Below are positions 44,195 through 53,600 of a stretch of 64,000 nucleotides of DNA, one piece after another (within the stretch, counting starts at the first letter, position 1; every line of letters begins with the position of its first letter). Origin of the DNA: Nibribacter ruber (lineage in GTDB: Bacteria > Bacteroidota > Bacteroidia > Cytophagales > Hymenobacteraceae); NCBI RefSeq assembly GCF_009913235.1, contig NZ_CP047897.1:2603001-2667000 (forward strand). Direction: 5' to 3'. Position numbers and translations under genes: made by a program. The notes below the pieces were generated by a model. It searched no databases, was not told the origin of the DNA, and was given only the letters and a program-made list of their open reading frames with translations.

Positions 44195-44464
44195 TTAGCT
44201 TTTATGATCTCCGAGTTCTTCTCCCAGGGCTTCGAAGCCCTGGGAGAAGAACTCAGCAAGGCTTACATTTAGGTACCGGCAGACTGCCTCAAGGGTGCTA
44301 AGCGTTACGTTGGCCCTGCCCGCTTCCAGCCGAGCCAAGTGGATGCCGGTGTCGTGAAAAACCACCTCCAGGGTCACGCCCTTCGCCTCGCGTAGCTGCT
44401 TCACCCGCGCAGCCACCGCGTCTATAAGCCGTTGGTTTCTCAGTCTCGCCATTCGTTGCGGCAA
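44195..44464 (-). CDS. XRE-family HTH regulator
   Basis: An 89-aa Cro/C1-type repressor: VKQLREAKGVTLEVVFHDTG, then IHLARLEAGRANVTLSTLEA, then VCRYLNVSLAEFFSQ, all within residues 15-75. It is divergent from the gene at 44555, and an inverted-repeat operator between them (44487-44510) is the probable binding site. Its 3' end (FFSQGFEALGEEL) is encoded by a perfect 42-bp palindrome. GC content is much higher than in the preceding element, pointing to a different origin. Confidence 0.85.
   Translation of the reverse strand: MPQRMARLRNQRLIDAVAARVKQLREAKGVTLEVVFHDTGIHLARLEAGRANVTLSTLEAVCRYLNVSLAEFFSQGFEALGEELGDHKS
44213..44254. repeat. Perfect 42-bp palindrome in the 3' end of the XRE gene
   Basis: GAGTTCTTCTCCCAGGGCTTC is followed at once by its exact complement, GAAGCCCTGGG and AGAAGAACTC, with no spacer. 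It lies 16 bp before the stop codon. Confidence 0.8.
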
Positions 44465-44486
44465 GCTGGCGAAACCACAGTTTTAT

Positions 44487-44510
44487 TTTAATGACATACT
44501 TGTCATTAAA
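44487..44510. promoter_or_regulatory. Operator of the XRE regulator
   Basis: TTTAATGACA, TACT, TGTCATTAAA: perfect 10-bp arms around a 4-bp spacer, midway between divergent genes. It overlaps the -33 element of the promoter for the gene at 44555, so a bound repressor would block it. Confidence 0.75.
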
Positions 44511-44530
44511 GGGTATGAAGGGTAGATTTG
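44500..44530 (+). promoter_or_regulatory. Bacteroidota-type promoter for the gene at 44555
   Basis: TTG at 44500-44502, exactly 20 bp, then TAGATTTG at 44523-44530: a full match to TTG-N19-21-TAnnTTTG. The expected transcript start is near 44536. This excludes a TTG start codon at 44528 and fixes the start at ATG 44555. Confidence 0.75.
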
Positions 44531-44554
44531 CCTGAGTCAGAAACCACTCCTCAC

Positions 44555-45355
44555 ATGAACCCTAACTGCGACATCCATTATTTCGCCGAGGCCGGGCACA
44601 ATGCTCTGAGCCTATTGTACTGGACCTTCTGGCCTGAGGGCAGCAGGAGCCTAGGGCCCATATACCCAATCGAGAAATTAGCAGAGATAAGCGGAAAAAC
44701 GGCCGATGAGGTCTTGGAGGCAGTAAGGAGCTCTAGCGCCGCCTCCGCCCGGTGCGCCGTCTGCCAGACTTCCTTCCCGTTAAAAGACAGGGAGGAGCTG
44801 GAGCAACTGCAGTTTGGATTCAACGGCTACCAGGTGATGTGTACAAGCTGCAGTCGAGAGGTCACGGAGAATGCCCCCATTATAAGGGCACTGCACCGCA
44901 GAGGTGAGTGCAATCTAAGGCCCATTATTCCCATCGGCAGGGAGGAGACTTTCGAACAGCTCACATCACTCTTCCCGCACGTATTCCCCTCTGTCAGTCC
45001 GGCCGCCTTCCTCGACGAGGAGACCTCACAATCCTTTGCCATGGACGCGACCGGACTCGAGCTTTTCCACAAGGCTAGGTTCTCCTTCGCGTTGGCCGAC
45101 GAGGAAAGCCACGTGCTGGCGGTCATAGACCACCCGTTCAAACATGAGCAGGCACAGTGGTCAAACAACGTTGAGTATAAGGAAAGGCTGATGAATCATG
45201 TAGGGGTACCTTACTATGTCTTCCCTAAGGACAGAAAGCGCTTCCTCTCTACCGAGGTACCCCGCCTGCTAAAGGCCGCAGAACTGCGCATGAAATTTGG
45301 GGGTGCGGGTATGTTGGAAGCTGCTGCTTTCATTTCGCAGGAACCTCCATTTTAA
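44555..45355 (+). CDS. Zinc-ribbon protein with DUF2726-like C-terminal domain, XRE-controlled
   Basis: A 266-aa protein. The N-terminus (MNPNCDIHYFAEAGHNALSL) looks like a helical sensor region. A zinc ribbon follows (CAVC, 29 residues, CTSC). The C-terminal domain reads LFHKARFSFALADEESHVLA, VIDHPFK, then EYKERLMNHVGVPYYVFP. This resembles the DUF2726/PD-(D/E)XK layout (vLavIE-D, then K-x-L-x-x-x-G-I-P), with Asp where the catalytic Glu is expected, so activity is uncertain. GC-rich, with divergent repressor and operator: the layout of a regulated single-effector cassette. Function unknown. Confidence 0.65.
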   Translation: MNPNCDIHYFAEAGHNALSLLYWTFWPEGSRSLGPIYPIEKLAEISGKTADEVLEAVRSSSAASARCAVCQTSFPLKDREELEQLQFGFNGYQVMCTSCSREVTENAPIIRALHRRGECNLRPIIPIGREETFEQLTSLFPHVFPSVSPAAFLDEETSQSFAMDATGLELFHKARFSFALADEESHVLAVIDHPFKHEQAQWSNNVEYKERLMNHVGVPYYVFPKDRKRFLSTEVPRLLKAAELRMKFGGAGMLEAAAFISQEPPF

Positions 45356-45543
45356 GAACTAGAGCATTCCTAAAATTTTCATACAAGAAATGCTCATTAC
45401 AGCCATGTTAAATGGTCTTTTTAAATCCTCGGAAAAATTGTTGTCTAAATAATTTATAAAACTCTCCTATATAGCATTGCTCCTATTTTGCTAGTATTGT
45501 AGTAGCAGCTACCACTACTGGACTGCATTATATAATGTAGTAA

Positions 45544-46812
45544 ATGGAAGTATCACTCATAAGTGAGGAAAAGCATCACTGTGCAGCCCCCACATGGAAT
45601 GGATTTGTATATCAGGGAAAGATAGCTCTTATCGTTGTTCTGGATCTACTGCTAGGCCAAGACCAGAATTGGCAGGATTATGCTTTAGAGTTGGAATGGA
45701 GAGAAGATTTCAGCATTAAAAACCAAGAGCGATATATCTCAATCCACCAAGTAAAATGCAAGGGTGGTTCAGGAGCAGCGGAGTATCAGGAAGCAGTTGA
45801 CAAGCTTCTGGCCAACATCTATCAAACTGAAAGCCTTGAAGAGCCAACTACCTTGCCTATAAGGTGTCTACATACGGCATGCTCCATAATTTCTCCAGAG
45901 TGGAATGGAATAACGTTGTATGATTATGGGGCTGGGAAATGTTTTATGCCAATCGAGTTTATAGACAAAGAGTTATTAAGCAGAATCTCAAACTATCTTA
46001 ACAAAATAGACCCAGAAAATTCTGGAAATAGAGGTACGACTTTCTATGATCGTTGTCTTTTGTATTTATGTAACAAAATTACAGCCAAAATACAGGACAT
46101 CCATCGCATCAATCATACTGGTGTCCGTGTAGCTGATATAGATAAACGAATCCCATTCGAAGAGATTATTGCTACATTGCAAAAGAACTATAATGCTAAT
46201 TCGGAGGATTATTACACCTTTCGAATAAAGGAAACTTTTAATAAAGCATTTGAGAATTTTTTCTCCGAAAACAATATTACTGAAGAGTTGAGCAAAGAAC
46301 AATACACGAAGCTTTGTGTGTATAGTTCTCTAATCAATTGCCTGGCAAATGATAAATTCAGACACTTTTGCCTAGCTATTTTTCCGGGTGCTGATATAAT
46401 AGAAGAATCAGGGTTTCCTGAGCACCATGCTCATATCATTACAGATAACTTTTGCGAGATCCTTAGCCATATATCACTTCGCGCCGATATAGCCGACAAA
46501 GACTACAAACTTCAATATCATAAAGGTGGAGCTAATTATCTACCGACATCTTTGGGAGATAAAAAACTAAGAATTATCAATGAATTAAGGAAGAATATTC
46601 ATAAAGATGCCTATCTGAGGGTTCTGTATGAAGTGAGAACTATAATCACTAAAAGCGTGTCCTTTGCCTCCTTGGGAAAGGAGCTGGGCCATATTATGAA
46701 TATACAGAACCTGGAGCACAGCTCAGAAATCAGAGAAAAAATAAATCAGATACAGGCAATTGAGATGATTGATCGAGTAGCAGCTAAACAAAGGATAGAT
46801 ACAGATGACTGA
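45544..46812 (+). CDS. ABC-3C effector: nuclease-type N-terminal domain plus C-terminal domain
   Basis: A 422-aa protein. Residues about 14-80 resemble the DUF4297/Cap4-like PD-(D/E)XK segment found in conflict-system effectors: NGFVYQGKIALIVVLDLLL, then ELEWREDFSI, then ISIHQVKCKG (D55 ... Q69-x-K71). The rest is helical and would be the CTD that links to the ABC-3C partners (inference from operon order). It overlaps the next gene by 8 bp. In ABC-3C systems the SMC-like ATPase senses invasion and licenses the effector. ATG start with AT-rich leader. Confidence 0.75.
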   Translation: MEVSLISEEKHHCAAPTWNGFVYQGKIALIVVLDLLLGQDQNWQDYALELEWREDFSIKNQERYISIHQVKCKGGSGAAEYQEAVDKLLANIYQTESLEEPTTLPIRCLHTACSIISPEWNGITLYDYGAGKCFMPIEFIDKELLSRISNYLNKIDPENSGNRGTTFYDRCLLYLCNKITAKIQDIHRINHTGVRVADIDKRIPFEEIIATLQKNYNANSEDYYTFRIKETFNKAFENFFSENNITEELSKEQYTKLCVYSSLINCLANDKFRHFCLAIFPGADIIEESGFPEHHAHIITDNFCEILSHISLRADIADKDYKLQYHKGGANYLPTSLGDKKLRIINELRKNIHKDAYLRVLYEVRTIITKSVSFASLGKELGHIMNIQNLEHSSEIREKINQIQAIEMIDRVAAKQRIDTDD

Positions 46813-47524
46813 CATACTTAAAAGCATACTACAGCAACTAAACTTTACCATTGCCCAGCAAGAAAGCCTTCCTGTTGGGTCTTTTTTAGCCTCATTTAGC
46901 TCCTCCCAAAAAGAGGAGTACTTTCTTGTACTAAATGTGGCAAGCTTAAATCCAGATAAGTGGGCCGAGGAGAAGCTTGACCAAAGTCTAGCAGATCTGG
47001 TTTCTTTTTGGAAGGGCCATCTCTCAGGTTTCAGCAAGAACGTGAGTTTGCTGGTGCTTTGGCAAGTTCTTAGTGAAGAGGAAGTCGAAAACAGCAAAAG
47101 ATTTATCTTCGAGCTGGAGGAAGACCCCTATGATTTCAAAAAGTACGTCCTATTTTACACCGAGCCAGAGTTATCAGCTTTCACAGATAAGTTCTCAGAA
47201 GACGGATATAGATTAGAGGACCTTCAGAAAGAACTGAATAACCCCAATTCCTTTGAGTCTTTTAAAAGTTACCTCAAATCTAAAGCCCCATCTGCAGAGG
47301 AAACATTTCGCTACTTCTCTCTTCTTAGCCGCATCTTCATAAAGGTCCCGATCTTACGGACGACTAGTCAGCACCAGGAGGTGTATGATTTGCAGAATGC
47401 CATTGATTCTATGTTTAGGCTTAAGGGGCATGAGGTTTTGCAGCAAAGGCTGCTAAACCTAGATGTGAGTATATTGGAAAATGATCCGATTGATAAACTG
47501 ATAACCAAGCTCTGCGATGAATAA
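46805..47524 (+). CDS. ABC-3C middle component
   Basis: A 239-aa protein without recognised catalytic residues. The N-terminal half (VGSFLASFSSSQKEEYFLVLNV, then LLVLWQVLSEEE) is alpha/beta. The C-terminal half (FRYFSLLSRIFIKVP) is helical. Its position between an effector and an SMC-like ATPase, with 8-bp overlaps on both sides, is the standard ABC-three-component order. It is assigned as the middle component mainly by context. Confidence 0.7.
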   Translation: MTDILKSILQQLNFTIAQQESLPVGSFLASFSSSQKEEYFLVLNVASLNPDKWAEEKLDQSLADLVSFWKGHLSGFSKNVSLLVLWQVLSEEEVENSKRFIFELEEDPYDFKKYVLFYTEPELSAFTDKFSEDGYRLEDLQKELNNPNSFESFKSYLKSKAPSAEETFRYFSLLSRIFIKVPILRTTSQHQEVYDLQNAIDSMFRLKGHEVLQQRLLNLDVSILENDPIDKLITKLCDE

Positions 47525-49913
47525 GATAAAAATAAGCAGGCTCAGACTGGAGAACTTTAAACTATTTGATGCCAGGACATTTGACTTTGAGGATAAGGAC
47601 CTTGTGGTGCTTGACGGACCTAATGGATTTGGGAAGACCTCTCTCTTTGATGCTATAGAACTGCTTATAACAAGGAATATTACCCGGATCAACCGAGCGG
47701 CAGGGACGTTGATTAAGTCATTTTCATACAATGACCCCCTATTGTTATGCAGGGAGGCTATAGAAAACAGAGAGACAGGGGAAACCTGTATCTCGGTAAC
47801 TATGGAGGTCTCCAATGAGGAGGGGAAATTTGTCCTATGCAGAAGGATGAAATGTACAGCAAGGACGGATGGGAACGCCTACCCTGACAACTTCTCGGAA
47901 TTCAATCTCTATCAGTTGCCGAATTTTGAATCAGACTTTAATGAAGGCGCATTACTAACCGAGACCGAGGAAAAGGAGCTAGTAAGCCAACTATTCGGAA
48001 GTACTATCCTGCACTACTATTCCCTCTTTTACTACATTGAGCAGGAGGATAGCACCCATTTCCTAAAACGCGGCGAAAGGGACAGAAAGGAGTTCATCAG
48101 TTCCCTTTTCGACACAACAGAGCAGGAGTTTCAGAGCAAGAAAATCGATATTGTAAGAAAGCGGCTCTCAGACAAATTGAAAGAGCTCTCTACTTCTATA
48201 GGCAACTTACTGAGCAAAAGGGAGGAAGCGAAGGGAAAGGCACGGAACGAGAATATTGACGCTGAAACCTATAAATCGGTCCTTACTGGGCTTGATGTCC
48301 ATAGAATATGGGATATAGAACTAGAGCGTTTAGAGGAGGATGTATACAATGCTGGTAAAAAAGAGCTACAGTCCCTTGAGGACTTCCTGGCAACCTTCAA
48401 TGTATTCAAACAGGATCGGATCAACGCTAAACTCATTAAATACGCTGAGAACTTTCCGTTACTGAGGTCAACAATTGCCCTGCTCCATTTTCTTCCAGAG
48501 ATGGAGACTATAAGGGCCAACTACAATACCCAATTGGAAATCCTGCAGGCAAGGCAAAAGCTACAGGGAGATCAGCTCACTAAGACGTTGCTCAACAATC
48601 TAGTAGATTTCGGGCGGATCTCCTCACTGCTACAAATCCAGGCCCCATCCGATTCACTGCAAAATGAAATTGAACAACTAAGAAGGCTACAAGCTAACGC
48701 CAACGATCTCGACCTACTCATCCGGGACTTGAACAATAGCCGGTTGGCACTCCAAGCTCAATTTAATAAGGTAAGGGGAGCTGAAGGCATCAAAGACAGT
48801 GAGTGTCCATTATGCGGGTTTGACTGGTCTGATTTTGAGCAATTGTTGGCGGCTATGCAACAGAAAGAAGACAAATTCACCAGTTTGTTCAAAGGTAATA
48901 TTGAACAAATTAGTGCCCTGCTTCATTTGATCACTGATAGTGAGCTCAAGCCCTTGATAGAGGCTTTAAAACGGTATGAGGCCAGCAACATTCTAATTCA
49001 AGAAGCATTCTACTCCCAGCTGTTAGAGGCATCTAAGCAAAAAAACGAAATTGTTAGCTTCTCCGATTGGCTAAACAAATATGGAATAAGCATTGACAAG
49101 TTTCTTAGAACTGATTTTAATGCTTATGAGCCAATCTCACCAGAGGAGGTGCAGACCTTAGGAACCTTTATCATCGAGCAGCAGCAACCTGCTGACAAAG
49201 ACTTAATACCTACCGACGCTTCATCTACCTATAAGGATTTTTTTAAATCGAATGAGGATAATTTGAAGCTGATCTCCATTTCAGATTTACAGGCAAAGAA
49301 TAGATATCTGGATTACCAATGGCATTTGACCAATAGTTCTGCGCTAAAGACTATAGACGCATCCCTGGAGCAGGCGCGAAGCCAAAAAACGAAACTGGAT
49401 GAGCTGCATGGACAGCTTAACGAAATGAAAGGCATCTACAAAAAAGAGTTGAATATATTCCGAAGTAAGGTAATTAGGGACATTGAAATTCCATTCTATT
49501 TGTACAGTGCGCGAATCATACAGAGCTACCAGCGGGGACTGGGCCTTTTCATCCATGGGGAAGGCGGGCAAGAATTAAAATCCATAAAGTTCCTGTCAGA
49601 CCTGAACTCCAACCACGATGCCCTGTTCTCCCTAAGCTCCGGCCAGTTAACAGCATTAGTCATCGCATTCTCTCTCGCCTTAAATAAGATATACGCAGAG
49701 AACTCCCTCCTTCTGATAGATGATCCAACTCAAACAATGGATGAGATCAACGTCGCCTCCTTAGTTGAGCTACTTAGAAATGAGTTCGGTGATAGGCAAA
49801 TTTTCTTGTCCACACATGAAGATGATACTTCTATGTACCTCCGGTACAAGTTCCAAAAGTACGGGAAAGAGACAAAACGAATAAATTTGAAAGAAACGAC
49901 AATTCTTGAATAA
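47517..49913 (+). CDS. ABC-3C SMC/Rad50-like ATPase
   Basis: A 798-aa protein. Walker A is GPNGFGKTSLFDAIE at about 34-48. Long coiled-coil arms run 190-680 with a CPLCG half zinc hook at 430-434. The C-terminal head has the ABC signature LSSGQLTALVIAFSLAL and Walker B LLLIDDPTQTMD. Rad50-like proteins of this type bind DNA ends and are the sensor of ABC-3C defence systems. It overlaps the middle component by 8 bp. It is the last gene of the operon, and no terminator hairpin is obvious. Confidence 0.88.
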   Translation: MNKIKISRLRLENFKLFDARTFDFEDKDLVVLDGPNGFGKTSLFDAIELLITRNITRINRAAGTLIKSFSYNDPLLLCREAIENRETGETCISVTMEVSNEEGKFVLCRRMKCTARTDGNAYPDNFSEFNLYQLPNFESDFNEGALLTETEEKELVSQLFGSTILHYYSLFYYIEQEDSTHFLKRGERDRKEFISSLFDTTEQEFQSKKIDIVRKRLSDKLKELSTSIGNLLSKREEAKGKARNENIDAETYKSVLTGLDVHRIWDIELERLEEDVYNAGKKELQSLEDFLATFNVFKQDRINAKLIKYAENFPLLRSTIALLHFLPEMETIRANYNTQLEILQARQKLQGDQLTKTLLNNLVDFGRISSLLQIQAPSDSLQNEIEQLRRLQANANDLDLLIRDLNNSRLALQAQFNKVRGAEGIKDSECPLCGFDWSDFEQLLAAMQQKEDKFTSLFKGNIEQISALLHLITDSELKPLIEALKRYEASNILIQEAFYSQLLEASKQKNEIVSFSDWLNKYGISIDKFLRTDFNAYEPISPEEVQTLGTFIIEQQQPADKDLIPTDASSTYKDFFKSNEDNLKLISISDLQAKNRYLDYQWHLTNSSALKTIDASLEQARSQKTKLDELHGQLNEMKGIYKKELNIFRSKVIRDIEIPFYLYSARIIQSYQRGLGLFIHGEGGQELKSIKFLSDLNSNHDALFSLSSGQLTALVIAFSLALNKIYAENSLLLIDDPTQTMDEINVASLVELLRNEFGDRQIFLSTHEDDTSMYLRYKFQKYGKETKRINLKETTILE

Positions 49914-50620
49914 CCATTGAAGGACTAATTCACTGACACTTTTAAAAATTAATTAAACTTAGGTTTTATTGCTAGTTGTATTTGATTTAAACATTAGTTT
50001 TCACTTCTTAGACCACTACTCAACTTACTGAAATTCAACACCAAACAAGGGATATATTCTACGGGGAAGCTCTTTTATCAAAAGCTGACCAGATAGAAGT
50101 TAGAGTTGATGATTCAAAGTAGTATAGATGCTATTTTTCAGATTCTTTAACATGTTTAACGCTAGATGTAGCTGTTTAAATTAATTTCCGTTGCAGTCAC
50201 CAAGTTTGACAAGAGTGTGAGAATCAAAGTGACCCACGTAACCTGTAAAAGGATTAACTACTATTTACCTTTTCAATTTTTAGACTCGATCCATTAAGAA
50301 GACGACTGGGCTGTGTTGTCTGATAAAAATGACAACCGTTAGCGCCGTGTATCAGCATACACTTTCAAAGGTCTGCTCAGCTCTTTTCTAAATATTAGAA
50401 TCCTGCCCTATATTAAACTCTGCTTTTAGTTCTTACCAAACCAGACCCAAAAACGGTTTGTGTATGGTGCATATCTCGAAGAGTGTGCACCATAGCTATA
50501 GAAATTTGTGTTTTGTACCACTTAGAAGTGTAACCTCTATCAGTGGCTATAGCCCTATAAAAATTGACATGCTGGTTGGCCAGCAAATGTTTACTAAAAT
50601 AAAAGAGCCTGTAAGCATCT
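49914..50620. other. 707-bp intergenic stretch
   Basis: AT-rich, with no supported gene. It holds the inverted repeat ATGGTGCA / TGCACCAT at about 50465-50495. A weak stretch near 50420-50455 (TTACCAAACC, then CCCAAAAACGG) might be a decayed copy of the 38-bp palindrome. The ATPase and the next gene are convergent here. Confidence 0.4.
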
Positions 50621-53600
50621 TTATATTTCAACATGATCGATCACCTTGTTTGCTGCACCTCTGAATTTTTGAGTTTTGAGCATTTTATCGAATAGGGCGA
50701 TGGATTGGTTTAGGTGATTGGGATTCTTTGTTTCCAAACTAGACAGCGAGTTGTATATTCCGATAAGAACTTTGACAGGTTCGCCATCATAGTAGCCCGC
50801 CTGAGAAATATCAGGCTTGTCGTAGGTGGTCACGTGTTGTAGAAGTTCAAGACATTCGACAGGATGCTTTTTGGCACATTTGAGCAGGTATTCGAAATAG
50901 TAATGCGGCTCCTTCTTTGCCACATTAGATCGTGCGTACTTTTGGAGCAATGGATAAACTTCAAGGAACATTTCGGGGGTGAGGTCAAGGAATGCGGAAG
51001 AATACTCTTGGATTACCTTTTCATTAGTGGAGCTAAGGAACCTTAGAAAGATTTGGCGGCATTTTGCCCGAACACTTTTCTTTTTATCCCCGAGATTATT
51101 GACGGCTATGTCTACCAGTTTGGCTTTTGCTTCATCACTTATTTTTAGCAGTGAGTTTAGGAGCTGATAGCTTCCTTCTTTTTCTTTTAACCAAGCTACA
51201 CCCAAAACAGCGGCAATTGCACCTTGTATGGACTCCATTTTTATTGCTCGTTGGAAGTAGTCAGTGAGCTTTTCGAAGTTGTTGTTGAGTAAGTATTGTA
51301 CCGACCAGATGGAATGCTCCATGATTTCTGGTTCGTTTGAGCTTACAAGCTTTAAAAAAATTTCCAGTGTTTTTTGCTCATTTAGATTCATCAGCACCGC
51401 CAGCCTAGCCATAACTGCCACTCGAACACTAAGATTGGGGTCCTCTGCTATTGTGTGAAGTGCTTCGAAAACAAGGTTTTCAAAAGCGGGATTGAAATAG
51501 ACCTTACTGATATTTCCTGCTGCCGATCCGCGCACATTATTTAAGCCATCACTCAACGCATTATTACGAATTGTGTTCTCCTCAGGGTTTGGGTGATTCT
51601 TAGCTGTTTCGATCAAGTATTCTAGTACATCCTGATCCAGGATTTTGGCCTCTAAGAAGTATGAGGACACCCAAACGAAGTAAAGAGTGTATTCTCGATC
51701 AAATGGAATGGAAAGGGCCTTTTTGTAAATGCGCTGCACTTCGACCGGGTTATGGCCCCCCTCTTCTAAGCCTTTAAGGCCAGCCACTATGTATTGGTAG
51801 GGCGCTTTGTTCTCATCAATCAGCTTTTCGATGAAGGGAAAGAAGTGTGATGCCTTGATTTTTACTTCTGCCTGAAATGCACGGGAGTGCTCTAGAATTG
51901 ATCCCCTGTCCGATGCGAACTCAGTCTTGTATTCTGCATCGTACTTTTCGAATGTTTGCTCCCATTGGCCAAATGTCATTTTATCGTAGGCCGAACTGTC
52001 CATAGGCGGGCCAACGCCTATCCACCTAAACTTGTGGGGTTCTGTATCAACGACCTTCGGAAACTTACGTTCTAACTCTAAAAAAGCCCTGTTTAACAAG
52101 GGTCGTTGCTTCAACTCGCTTGTGGGTAGTGCACTTAGGTATAGATATTTTTTCTGACCGTACCTCTGCAAACTCGGTCGCGTTTTCCCGTTTTCGTCCT
52201 GATAGGTGGCCAGCTCATATTCTGATTTAATCGAAAGCAGCAAACTGTCTATTTGATCTTTTTGGGCGTTGTCAAAATGCGGGTAAGCCTCTTTTAACAG
52301 CTGGCGAAACTGAAATTGAATCTTGTCATCACCTTCTAGTCCTCCTTTTTGATGAAAGAGCTCCATTAGACTAAATATCTCATTTGCATAATGGGCTGGG
52401 TTTGCCAACAACCCGAAGAACAACAACCTTAAGATGGTAATGGAATTACAGTTCTGATGATCTGCCAAGAACTGGTCAAACCACGGAGTGGTTTGTTCTG
52501 CTTGCTCTTGCACTTTGTCTACGAGCAGGCGATATATAGCCTCGTGCCCGTGAGAACGGCTATCACGCTCATAGTCGAACAGCCAGAAACCAAGGTCGGT
52601 GTACAATTTAGATTTATCCTCGCCCCCGGTTTTTGCAGAAATCCGCTTGATTATATCCAAAGCGAAGTCGGACGCTTTAATGGTATCCACGTCGAACATC
52701 TTTTTAAACAGCTGTTCGTCCTGGTACTCAAAATGGGGCTTGTCGCTGAAACCTTTGATGGCTTCAATCTTTTTGAGGCAGTGGTTCTTGTATCGCTGTA
52801 TTACCCAATCGATATCGAAGCCCAGTGCATCTTCGAGTGTCTTATAGTAACCAAAGCGATCAGCTCCTGCTTCGGACTCATGTATTTCGAAGAGCTGGAA
52901 AGCTATTGGAACATCCCACTCTTTAACATGGTAGAGCAACCTGAAAATGAACTTTGGCTTCCCTTCAAATTCAGAGCAATTCAAAAGAAAACCACAGACC
53001 TCTTGCCTGCTTTTGGGTAGTTGTTTGATCAAAATCTGCCAAAGCAGGTTAATTTGCGCATCCCATCTTTCAGAGGTGCTTTTATAGTGTAGAAGGGTTT
53101 TTATTTTGTCTACAAACTTGTTCGCTTCTCCCCAATCGCGTTCTGCGAGCCTGTTGCGCCAACCAATCTTTTGGGTAATCAGTTTATTCAATTCTCCTTC
53201 TTTAAGAAGAAGCGTAAACCAACCATTGCCGGTAACCGACTCTAAAAAAGGCAGCTTCAGTTCTTTGCTCGGCAGAATGAGGGATTTTACGAGCTGCTTT
53301 TCCTTGGCTGTTGGGGCTTCTTCAAAACCAAGCAAATTCAACAGCATTAGTTTGATATGAAACCGATACCTTGGAGAAAGCAGAATGGTTTCGAGGGCTT
53401 TTATGTATGCCGCATGATCTTGTTCGCGCAGAAAGCCAACAATCATTTTCAAGCTGGATCGAATGAAAAGACCTTGGTGGTTTTCAAGTATGTAGTTCGT
53501 TACCGATTTTCCGCTCTGGACGAATTGCTTCGCAAAGGCAAAGTCAAAAAATGTCTGATGGAAAAATTGGACTTCTTTATCCGCTTCGGTTACAATCCCG

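Noticed and set aside
44528-44554. TTG start for the zinc-ribbon/DUF2726-like protein
   Set aside because: It lies inside the -7 box, upstream of the expected transcript start; ATG 44555 is used instead.
52457-53020. 187-codon plus-strand frame inside the STAND gene
   Set aside because: It is antisense to the 1545-aa protein, with no domain and no leader.
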